Assembly (NCBI GenBank): GCA_030430755.1
Contig: JAUIKO010000002.1
Coordinates: forward strand, 293,470 to 357,469
DNA from: Fimbriimonadia bacterium
GTDB lineage: Bacteria; Armatimonadota; Fimbriimonadia; Fimbriimonadales; Fimbriimonadaceae
Direction: 5' to 3'
DNA: 64,000 bases
Numbering within the stretch: the stretch's first letter is position 1; each line of letters begins with the position of its first letter. Made by a program: the position numbers and the translations under genes. Of this stretch, positions 56,776-64,000 are shown in pieces. A model generated the notes under the pieces. It saw only the letters and a list, made by a program, of their open reading frames with translations, had not been told where the DNA came from and made no database searches.

Positions 56776-57888
56776 ATGATTGTAGGAGTTCCTAAAGAAA
56801 TAAAACCCGATGAATATAGGATATCTCTAACGCCTGCTGGGGCTAAAACACTTGTATCTGCAGGTCACAAGGTGTTGATCGAAAAGGGCGCAGGTGAAGG
56901 CACTTGGATATCTGATGAAGAATACATCAATGCGGGTGCAACTATTGTAAACACAAATGATGTTTGGGCTGACTCCGAGGTGGTAGTAAAGGTAAAAGAG
57001 CCTCAGGAGTCAGAATTTGGATTAATAAAACCCAGTCATATATTATTTACTTATTTTCATTTTGCCTCTTCTAGGTCCCTAACGGATGCAATGGTGAAGT
57101 CTCAGTCATGTTGTATCGCTTATGAAACTGTAGTATCTGGAGGCACCCATCCATTACTTACTCCGATGAGTGAAGTAGCAGGAAGGTTAAGTATTCAGCA
57201 AGGAGCTAAATATTTAGAAAAACCTATGGGGGGAAGAGGTGTAATGCTTTCCGGAGTTCCTGGAGTTAAGCCAGGAGTTGTTACTATCATAGGTGCTGGA
57301 GTTGTTGGGGTGCATGCAGCTAAAATAGCCGCTGGATTTGGAGCAACGGTTTATGTTTTAGATGTGAACATGGATAGACTGAGATATGTTTCTGAAATAT
57401 TTCCTTCGAATGTGATGGGCATCTATAGTGATTCCCATTCAATACAAAAATGTATTAGCGATTCAGATCTTGTAGTAGGGGCGGTGTATTTGACCGGAGC
57501 TAAGGCCCCAATGTTGGTTGATAAAGATATGATAAAGTGTATGAAGCCAGGATCGGTAGTCGTTGATGTTTGTGTGGATCAAGGTGGATGTTTTGAAACC
57601 ACACGACCTACAACACATCAAAATCCAGTTTATACTGTTGAGAATGTTATTCATTACGCAGTAACAAATATGCCTGGAGCTGTAGCAAACACTAGCACCT
57701 ACGCTTTAACAAATGCAACATTTCCGCACTTGTTTAAAGTTGCACAATATGGGTTGATGGCTTTAAATTATGATGCCTCTTTAAAGTCAGGTTTAGATAT
57801 TGCTTTTGGAAAAGTAATGAATAAATCGTTGTCAGATCTTTTTGACTATTCTTTAACGAATGTAGAAGATGTTTTGTTAGCATCATAA
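56776..57888 (+). CDS. ald: Alanine dehydrogenase
   Basis: A 370-residue NAD enzyme that interconverts alanine and pyruvate plus ammonia. K74 (VKVKEPQ) and H95 (YFHFASSR) bind and activate the substrate; the NAD loop is [15 protein letters not shown] at [10 protein letters not shown] is the late catalytic acid. Imported alanine or peptide breakdown could supply pyruvate through it. An AGGAGAGTGG site precedes the ATG, inside a small hairpin. It stands between the FKBP gene and the parS sites. Confidence 0.93.
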   Translation: MIVGVPKEIKPDEYRISLTPAGAKTLVSAGHKVLIEKGAGEGTWISDEEYINAGATIVNTNDVWADSEVVVKVKEPQESEFGLIKPSHILFTYFHFASSRSLTDAMVKSQSCCIAYETVVSGGTHPLLTPMSEVAGRLSIQQGAKYLEKPMGGRGVMLSGVPGVKPGVVTIIGAGVVGVHAAKIAAGFGATVYVLDVNMDRLRYVSEIFPSNVMGIYSDSHSIQKCISDSDLVVGAVYLTGAKAPMLVDKDMIKCMKPGSVVVDVCVDQGGCFETTRPTTHQNPVYTVENVIHYAVTNMPGAVANTSTYALTNATFPHLFKVAQYGLMALNYDASLKSGLDIAFGKVMNKSLSDLFDYSLTNVEDVLLAS

Positions 57889-57890
57889 TA

Positions 57891-57906
57891 TGTTTCACGT
57901 GGAACA
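57891..57906. promoter_or_regulatory. parS site 1
   Basis: TGTTTCACGTGGAACA, exactly the reverse complement of the classic parS (TGTTCCACGTGAAACA) bound by ParB/Spo0J. It lies 3 bp after the ald stop. Confidence 0.85.
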
Positions 57907-58014
57907 AACATGTGAAAATAACAGCATAAGTTAGTCGACTCTGATATTTGGAATATCGAAAGATGTGACGTTGGATTCCTTTTTGATTCTTTATTTAATG
58001 AATTATCGACTAAT

Positions 58015-58030
58015 TGTTTCACGTGGAACA
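58015..58030. promoter_or_regulatory. parS site 2
   Basis: A second exact copy of the same 16-mer, 124 bp from the first. Paired parS sites near the origin are a normal ParB loading platform. Confidence 0.85.
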
Positions 58031-58226
58031 ATGGATACATGAAAGGTTAGTTCGTGATAAAAATATATTTGTCAGTCAATGAATTTTATTGGTCGATTTC
58101 TGGTTGTCTCAAATTCCAGTCTTGAAGATAGATGTTTATCAGATAGAGACCTGTATGTTTTACTGTAAAACTGTTAAAACATTCGTTTATTATAAACTTT
58201 CTACTTATATTATCAAATATTTAATT

Positions 58227-59759
58227 ATGCATCAAGAGAGATACTGCTTCTTTGTATGGTTTACATTTATTTTGGGTTGCGGAGGACGTATAGATAAAAA
58301 TCTTAATTATCAGATGAATGACTCTCGCAAAAGTAACTTGGCGATTACTAGAAATGAAATCTTCAAAGATAATAACAGTAATGCCGCTAGAAAATCCCAT
58401 GTAGTTAGTAGTGATCAAAAAACAGTAGCAATGAATGCGTTGAATGATGCAATTGATAAAGAGATACTATCTTACAGTAACAACGAAGATAAAAATAATC
58501 TATTAGATACTTGGACTACATATTTTAGAAAGTTTTCTGAGATAAACGAGGAAAGTGTAACTTTCGGAAAGTATTTGTATCAAGCTATTTCTAAAACAAT
58601 GAAAGGTTTGGAGAAAAATGATAGAGCACAATGGTGGACGAAAGTTCTAGATAGATTGGAAATGTGTTCTAATAGCGGATATAAAAATCTGATTGTATTT
58701 CTTGAAAAAAGATCGGATTTGGAAAAGCAAGATGAATCTCTTCTGTTTACCATTTGGTTTAATGTAAACAACTTTGGAAAAAATCGGATCATAAGTTATT
58801 TAGTGAATCCATCCGGGTTTTTAAATGTTATCACTACCGCATCTAGTAAAAATGATGTGTTGAAAAAATTAACATATGCGTATATTAAAGATACATATAA
58901 TTCAAAATCCAATAATGCATTTACATCTATTTACTATTCTTCCTCGATGGTTTCATATAATTTATATAATACATTCTCGGAAATATTAGAAACAGATATC
59001 AATACAAGTCTAGCTCTAATCATCAATATTATCTATACAGGATTAGACAATAAAGATAATAACTTAGTTGACAGTGACTATCTGAATTTTAATATAGTAT
59101 CAGATATGATTAAAGGATTGAATTTTAGTGTCGCAGCTAGACTTATCGAATTTATGTTGAGTGATGTAGCTCAAAACCAAGATGAGAAGACAGTAATAAT
59201 TCATCATTACTTAAGGCAAGTGTTTGAAAAGATTATTCAGGATACTGAAGGTGAAGTGTTTGGAAAAACATATTCAGCTGGATGTTTGGCAGCAATATTA
59301 GAAAACAGCTTGAGAAAGTTTACCGTGTTTGATAACGTGGGTCAGTATGGAAAAGACTTTACTAAGAAAAGTAAAGACAATTTATTTAAGGATATGTTGA
59401 GAAACTATTCTTCTGCAAATACCGAGACAGATAAATACGAGAAAGCTTTTAGTAAGATGTCACAGGTTGGCAGAAAACAACTAATGAGTGAATTGGCATC
59501 TGATGTGATATACATAAACGGATACTCCTTTATTGGTTTTGTTGATTCTAATGGGAATAATACATCACGTGCAAGAGCACTATATAGGTTAATAAATCAA
59601 TTAGACAAAGTTGAGATGTGGTGGTTAGTAAAGAATTTAAAAAGAACTGATGCTATTGAAGGGGATTCAGGGAGTGTGACTGTACCTACGACTATGTATA
59701 AGATATTTATACCAGAGTCCTGGAATCAAGATAGAGATTATGGAGTTTTTTATAAATAG
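58227..59759 (+). CDS. Large lipoprotein, unknown
   Basis: 510 residues from the ATG at 58227, which gives a lipoprotein signal (MHQERYCFFVWFTFILGC-GG); a longer in-frame start at 58089 would bury it. After a ~60-residue Asn/Ser/Lys-rich linker the body is a long series of helices with many paired Tyr/Phe and Leu (FRKFSEINEES, KYLYQAISKTM). No family recognised. It starts a run of three large lipoproteins on the plus strand. Confidence 0.65.
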   Translation: MHQERYCFFVWFTFILGCGGRIDKNLNYQMNDSRKSNLAITRNEIFKDNNSNAARKSHVVSSDQKTVAMNALNDAIDKEILSYSNNEDKNNLLDTWTTYFRKFSEINEESVTFGKYLYQAISKTMKGLEKNDRAQWWTKVLDRLEMCSNSGYKNLIVFLEKRSDLEKQDESLLFTIWFNVNNFGKNRIISYLVNPSGFLNVITTASSKNDVLKKLTYAYIKDTYNSKSNNAFTSIYYSSSMVSYNLYNTFSEILETDINTSLALIINIIYTGLDNKDNNLVDSDYLNFNIVSDMIKGLNFSVAARLIEFMLSDVAQNQDEKTVIIHHYLRQVFEKIIQDTEGEVFGKTYSAGCLAAILENSLRKFTVFDNVGQYGKDFTKKSKDNLFKDMLRNYSSANTETDKYEKAFSKMSQVGRKQLMSELASDVIYINGYSFIGFVDSNGNNTSRARALYRLINQLDKVEMWWLVKNLKRTDAIEGDSGSVTVPTTMYKIFIPESWNQDRDYGVFYK

Positions 59760-59773
59760 TTAAAGGAAGATTT

Positions 59774-61339
59774 ATGATGATTCAAAATAAGATTCAATTT
59801 ATAAGTTACCTATTATTATGTGTAGTTGTAGGTTGTGGTGGAGGCGGTTCTTCACAAAAGATCCATAATAGTGATGATTCTTCATTAGGTACTGGCACTC
59901 ATGCAAATCGTCTTAGTATTTTAGAAGAACTAAAGCCTACTATGGCATCATCAAAATATACTAAGCTGCTTCCGGATGTAATAGAAATAATGTCTGGAAA
60001 AGTTCAATCTGGTGATCTTAAGGGGATTCAGGCATTAAATGCTTCTTTTCTTCAATCTAAATTATTTGATGTATATAAACAAGCTCTTGATCCTTTACTA
60101 TACGACCATTCAGTTAAAAGGATTGCAGATATTGTTAAGAAAAATATGGAAGGCAAATCTGGAGCGGAGTTGTTCATTCCAAATAATATGCGATATTACT
60201 ATGTAGGTCAGTATGTTCTTTGCAGGAATAGTTTGGCAGATAAATCTGCTGATGAAATACTAAATCTATTCGGTTCTTCTATATATCAAGAGATTTATTC
60301 CAGAAGAGATAGTGATGGTAACCCTATATTAAGCAGAGCTGCAACAGTGGATATATTACGATCGTTATCTAATGCCCTGATTTATTTACGACAGTCAACA
60401 AAACTATCAATTATTAAAAAGTTGATCGAAGCTGATAGTCAGAAAGGAACTAGTTTATTTACTAAAATGTGGTGTTCTATTTTCGACATAAACTTTAGAA
60501 CTATTACTAATCAAGATTTAAGTATTGATGATAAATTTAATATCATGCCACAGGATCTAGTGAATTATAGTATGGAATATGACGATGATGCTGATGGAAG
60601 TTTTTTAAACGTAATTACCATAAAGACTCTTACTGATAATAGAATTCGTATTGTTAAGAATGCCAATGGAGAATACACAATCAACCTAGGAAAAGACAAT
60701 AATAAAATAAATAAGGTGATAAGAAGAGACTATCATAGATATCATCTTTTAGCACTTGCTGGATTGATTGCGGATGTCAAAAAAGTATTTAGAAATATTG
60801 TCGATGAGTACATTAACTATAGATATGATAATGTTGATAATGGACCTGCTGCAGGGGATTGGGGAGATCTTCCTTTATTTATAATGTCTGCTTTTGATTA
60901 TAAATCTGGAACACCAAAGTGTCGTGCACCCAGAATATATTGTACAGAAAAAGATTTGAAAGCTATTCCTATAGACAAAATAGTTCCTGAATATAGTGTC
61001 AATGTTGCAGAGTATAGGCAAATATGGAACGAAGAAAATGAGTACATATGGGGAGTCAATGAGTATCGTCGAGATGAACTATTTAGAATGTTAAATTACT
61101 ATCAGAAAAAAGAAGTTCTTAAAATGATGATGCCATATTATAAAATGGCCATAAAAGAAATAGAAAAAGCAAAACATAAGCCAGAAGATATGCCATTTTG
61201 GGTCAGAACAATGCCAGATTTGTCTGAAGAAAATATGAAATCTATTGTACTTAATATTATGAAAGCATTTAGCGCAGAAGAAATAGTAGATGTAAAAAGT
61301 GATCCAGATTTGAAAGAACTAGTGGATTTAGTTTACTAA
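59774..61339 (+). CDS. Large lipoprotein, unknown
   Basis: 521 residues, starting after AAAGGAAG, with signal MMIQNKIQFISYLLLCVVVGC and a GGGGSS linker. The body is helical in feel (VIEIMSGKVQSGDLKGIQAL, MLNYYQKKEVLKMM) with a middle acidic stretch and a PAAGDWGDLPL loop. Some similarity in composition to its neighbours, but no clear alignment by eye. 14 bp after the previous gene, so co-transcribed. Confidence 0.65.
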   Translation: MMIQNKIQFISYLLLCVVVGCGGGGSSQKIHNSDDSSLGTGTHANRLSILEELKPTMASSKYTKLLPDVIEIMSGKVQSGDLKGIQALNASFLQSKLFDVYKQALDPLLYDHSVKRIADIVKKNMEGKSGAELFIPNNMRYYYVGQYVLCRNSLADKSADEILNLFGSSIYQEIYSRRDSDGNPILSRAATVDILRSLSNALIYLRQSTKLSIIKKLIEADSQKGTSLFTKMWCSIFDINFRTITNQDLSIDDKFNIMPQDLVNYSMEYDDDADGSFLNVITIKTLTDNRIRIVKNANGEYTINLGKDNNKINKVIRRDYHRYHLLALAGLIADVKKVFRNIVDEYINYRYDNVDNGPAAGDWGDLPLFIMSAFDYKSGTPKCRAPRIYCTEKDLKAIPIDKIVPEYSVNVAEYRQIWNEENEYIWGVNEYRRDELFRMLNYYQKKEVLKMMMPYYKMAIKEIEKAKHKPEDMPFWVRTMPDLSEENMKSIVLNIMKAFSAEEIVDVKSDPDLKELVDLVY

Positions 61340-61446
61340 TTATTTCTAATACTATCTGAATGTTTTTACGGTGGTTAGGTTACGGATTATAAATTTAGAA
61401 TTGAATAGTTAAAGTTAGTTAAATAGATTGATATAGGATGTATGCA

Positions 61447-63561
61447 ATGAGAAAAGGAAATGTTTTTAATAGACTTAGCAATGGATATAGGTGGGTTCTA
61501 TATCTTTATGTGTTAGTAAATGTATTTGGTTGCATGGGAGATGGAAAAGTAGTATCTAATGTGACAAGAAATTCGATTGCATCCAATAAATATAGAGGTC
61601 TAAGTACGACTGCTTCAGAAAGCAAAGAAAAAAACAAACTTCCTTATTACTCATGGGGTGATAAAAGTGGTCCTGTGATATTTTCGGATGGCTTAGATTC
61701 TAGTTATAGTGTATCTAATCCTCCCATAGATCCTTTGTATATGAAAAACAAAGATTTTAGTATTTATCTTAAAGGATATAGTGGTGTATCTGTTCCGGAC
61801 CATTTAGATCCTTTAAAAAGTAATTTATTCAATTCTAGTGGAAATCTAAATTTTAATTCTAGTGTTGATGGGTTTTATAAGCATATTAAAAATATCAACG
61901 AATTTATGAAGAATAACAAGTTCAGTTCTCAGTTTAAAATTGAGAATACTAAACTTGATGAATTTGCTTGGCAGGCGAATTTTTTATCTAATATAGATCC
62001 AAAATACGGGTCAGATAATAGTGCCATGGTGATAAAAAAATCATTAGTTCAACTGATGATGGATGAAGCGAAAAAAAGTAATGATTTTAAAAGAATTGTT
62101 CATATTTGGTACCATTCTGATTTGAAAAATAAATGCATGATGCTGAATTTTATTGTTGATAAAAATGATTTATTTATCTTGTTAAAGAAAATTGTTAGCT
62201 ATAAGTTTGATACTAATTCATTTTTTAATCATAAAAAAGATGAAGAGTTATTAGAATTTTTCTTGTATGGATTCTATTATGGAAAATCGATGGAAATCAC
62301 CGATTCTGAAACTAATAAAAAAAGATCTATTCAATTTGGTGATCCTAATTATTATATCGTCGAGGAATTTGTTTCCGGAAGTTCAGGATTCAACATGAAT
62401 TATCTGAAAAATGTTCGCTGGAACCAGAATGATATACTCAATGCGTTGTCTTATCAGAAGATTTATATATTTCAATTGCTAGCTGATCGTGTAGATAAAT
62501 ATTATGATATTTTCGAGAAAGCAATGGCAGTTTTTGCTAAGAGTACTAAAACTAATGAAGATAAACAGAAAGTAGTTTCTAGTTTGCAAAATGCTAAGGT
62601 TATCGAAAAGCAATTTCAAGAATTTGTAGGTACTGTAACAACAGACGATCTATTTGCATATGTTAATAGTATAAGTTCTTCAGAATATGATAAATTCTTT
62701 TACTTTTTGAGAGGAAAATACTTCAAAGATACTGTTAATTATTTTTCTAGTGATTTGAAAACTTCTTATGCTAAATATTTAGGTAAGTTAAGGCCACATT
62801 ATTTAGTTTATCTATGGAAATTACACAAGAAACAATCTATCAGTAATATAGATAGTGAGATAATGAATACTCTTAAATATATAACCAAACAGGATATAAT
62901 CGATTATCAAAACTATTTAGTAGAAAACAATAAATTAATGTATGATTGGTTTGAATGCCTTAGATATGTTTTAGGAAAAAATGATCTGAATACTCTTCCG
63001 TTATTTGGCATGAATTATAATACAGAGAATAATTATTCATATAAAGTTAGATACGAACTTTGGAAAGCTACAGATAAGTATTCTAGTAATTTTTATATTG
63101 ATATATTAAATAATTTAGTAGATAACAACTATCAAATTAAGAATCAAACATTACTTACATTTACAAAAATATTATCTTCGAATATTTTAGAAAATGTTAA
63201 AGATATAGTACGTGTTTATGTAGAAAATCAAGGTCGAGTTTCTGATATGTTGTCTGGTCTTGCTGTCGGTTCTAGTTTCCTTATTAATGAATCTACTAAA
63301 GACGTAACAGGTGTTAATAAGGTGGTCAACGCAGTTAATGAGTATTCTGTACCAATGTTAATCAAGTATTATCAATACTTAAACGGATTGAGTAAACTAC
63401 CTCCACATACAGAAGAGTACGTAAAAGAGACTATTCAGTATTATATTAAACCTGTTCATGAATCTATTCCTAAATCAGTTATCGATAAGTATTTGGAGAA
63501 TCCATATGTTTATGGTGTTTCTAAGCAAGATTATGAGAATATGGTAAATGATTTTAAATAG
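61447..63561 (+). CDS. Very large lipoprotein, unknown
   Basis: 704 residues from the ATG at 61447 (AGG about 9 nt upstream); an ATG at 61438 lacks a ribosome site. The signal ends VLVNVFGC. The body is a long helical protein full of Lys/Asn/Tyr (HIWYHSDLKNK, LLKKIVSYKFD, LRPHYLVYLWKLHKK). Repeated helix-turn units suggest a solenoid, not proved. The three lipoprotein genes together would put ~1700 residues of helical protein on the surface. Confidence 0.65.
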   Translation: MRKGNVFNRLSNGYRWVLYLYVLVNVFGCMGDGKVVSNVTRNSIASNKYRGLSTTASESKEKNKLPYYSWGDKSGPVIFSDGLDSSYSVSNPPIDPLYMKNKDFSIYLKGYSGVSVPDHLDPLKSNLFNSSGNLNFNSSVDGFYKHIKNINEFMKNNKFSSQFKIENTKLDEFAWQANFLSNIDPKYGSDNSAMVIKKSLVQLMMDEAKKSNDFKRIVHIWYHSDLKNKCMMLNFIVDKNDLFILLKKIVSYKFDTNSFFNHKKDEELLEFFLYGFYYGKSMEITDSETNKKRSIQFGDPNYYIVEEFVSGSSGFNMNYLKNVRWNQNDILNALSYQKIYIFQLLADRVDKYYDIFEKAMAVFAKSTKTNEDKQKVVSSLQNAKVIEKQFQEFVGTVTTDDLFAYVNSISSSEYDKFFYFLRGKYFKDTVNYFSSDLKTSYAKYLGKLRPHYLVYLWKLHKKQSISNIDSEIMNTLKYITKQDIIDYQNYLVENNKLMYDWFECLRYVLGKNDLNTLPLFGMNYNTENNYSYKVRYELWKATDKYSSNFYIDILNNLVDNNYQIKNQTLLTFTKILSSNILENVKDIVRVYVENQGRVSDMLSGLAVGSSFLINESTKDVTGVNKVVNAVNEYSVPMLIKYYQYLNGLSKLPPHTEEYVKETIQYYIKPVHESIPKSVIDKYLENPYVYGVSKQDYENMVNDFK

Positions 63562-63575
63562 TTTCATGTGAAACA
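63560..63575. promoter_or_regulatory. Near-parS site 3
   Basis: The core GTTTCATGTGAAAC differs from GTTTCACGTGAAAC at one central base. It lies at the end of the last lipoprotein gene, 5.5 kb from parS site 2. Confidence 0.5.
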
Positions 63576-63687
63576 TATGAATGTATAAATATCTAAATGT
63601 TTAAATATCACCGTCCAATCTACTGCATTGTTGTGTAAATTGTGGTAGGTTGGATATATCGCATTGTTATTGTGATTAGGGGGTGGT

Positions 63688-64000
63688 ATGAGAAGACTAT
63701 TCTTGTTATTGCTTGTATCGATATGTATGATGAGTCAGATGACTTTTGCTATGATACGTGCTTCTAGCTTAATTAATACACCTAGAGTTAAAAATTTTAT
63801 TCGTTCATCAAATAACTTAATACGAAGTTATACAAAGAATACTTGTGGGATTACTGGCAATGTTTTTGCGCCTCCTTTATCGGATGTGGTTTTTCAGACC
63901 ATTATGGACGAAGATGATATTCGTAATGATTTTATCGAGAATTCCTTGGGTATAAAGGTTGTTAGTTCTCAGAAAATGATTGGTCATTTAAATCCTATCG
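63688..64000 (+). CDS. Exported PD-(D/E)XK-nuclease-family-like protein, 5' part
   Basis: Starts at ATG 63688 after AGGGGGTGG and runs off the window (104 codons visible). A signal peptide (MRRLFLLLLVSICMMSQMTF, then A) is followed by a linker and by FAPPLSDVVFQTIMDED, which matches the opening of the Rpn/PDDEXK_2 transposase-like nuclease family (PLSD-VFK-IF). The catalytic acids are beyond the window. Members are normally cytoplasmic; a signal peptide here would make it an exported, possibly host-directed, nuclease-fold protein. The call rests on one motif. Confidence 0.5.
   Translation, partial: MRRLFLLLLVSICMMSQMTFAMIRASSLINTPRVKNFIRSSNNLIRSYTKNTCGITGNVFAPPLSDVVFQTIMDEDDIRNDFIENSLGIKVVSSQKMIGHLNPI

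Noticed and set aside
57463..57654. Small minus-strand frame inside ald
   Set aside because: It lies wholly within a well-conserved enzyme gene, so its openness is a by-product.
58089..58226. Longer N-terminus of the first large lipoprotein
   Set aside because: It would put 46 residues ahead of a complete lipoprotein signal peptide and overlaps no ribosome binding site.

Overview
The window reads as a piece of an AT-rich chromosome of a bacterium that lives inside host cells. It carries an ATP/ADP translocase (tlc, 17678-19387), an enzyme type known mainly from energy parasites such as Chlamydiae, Rickettsiales and plastids. It also carries many exported proteins without recognisable homology and a Lys/Ala/Thr-rich histone-like protein. 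The core genes look chromosomal and complete: futalosine-route menaquinone synthesis (mqnE), succinate dehydrogenase iron-sulfur subunit, fatty acid beta-oxidation, alanine dehydrogenase, a WhiG/FliA-like sigma factor, an ECF sigma factor, fused SecDF, and trigger factor-ClpP-ClpX. I cannot name the phylum with confidence. Chlamydia-like features (Tlc, SecDF fusion, futalosine route, histone-like protein) sit beside Jag, DciA, parS sites and an ECF sigma factor.

Layout: 0-12.5 kb holds the end of accA, an exported LRR-like protein, a cold-shock protein, a rpoZ-dnaJ-prmA-rsmE operon, ruvC, mqnE, an ECF sigma/anti-sigma pair, an array of about 72-bp repeats, a WhiG-like sigma factor and a histone-like gene. 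12.5-32 kb holds lgt, a frameshifted exported protein, a lipase, efp, tlc, recG, three paralogous small lipoproteins (one with a broken signal peptide), secDF-rpsT and rplA. 32-48 kb holds the tig-clpP-clpX operon, an apparently inactive rhomboid-like protein, tRNA-Ala, two peptide-ABC permeases, an islet with a Cys-rich exported protein bounded by a perfect 88-bp direct repeat of the fadN 3' end, infC-rpmI-rplT and ftsH.

48-64 kb has the character of an origin region. It contains a cluster of DnaA-box-like 9-mers around dciA, the rpmH-rnpA-yidD-yidC-jag cluster, two exact and one near-exact parS sites, dapA, sdhB, tRNA-Val, a double FKBP lipoprotein, ald, three large lipoproteins and the start of an exported PD-(D/E)XK-like protein. 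Most genes left of about 48 kb run on the minus strand and most right of 50.9 kb on the plus strand, as expected on either side of an origin.

The most unusual items are the 88-bp-flanked islet at 40.4-41.9 kb, a densely structured, possibly pseudoknotted transcribed region at 50.5-50.9 kb that also encodes a small basic ORF, a probable AUA start codon for infC, and a split gene joined by a -1 slippery heptamer at 13990-13996. All starts, structures and homologies were judged by eye. No searches were run.
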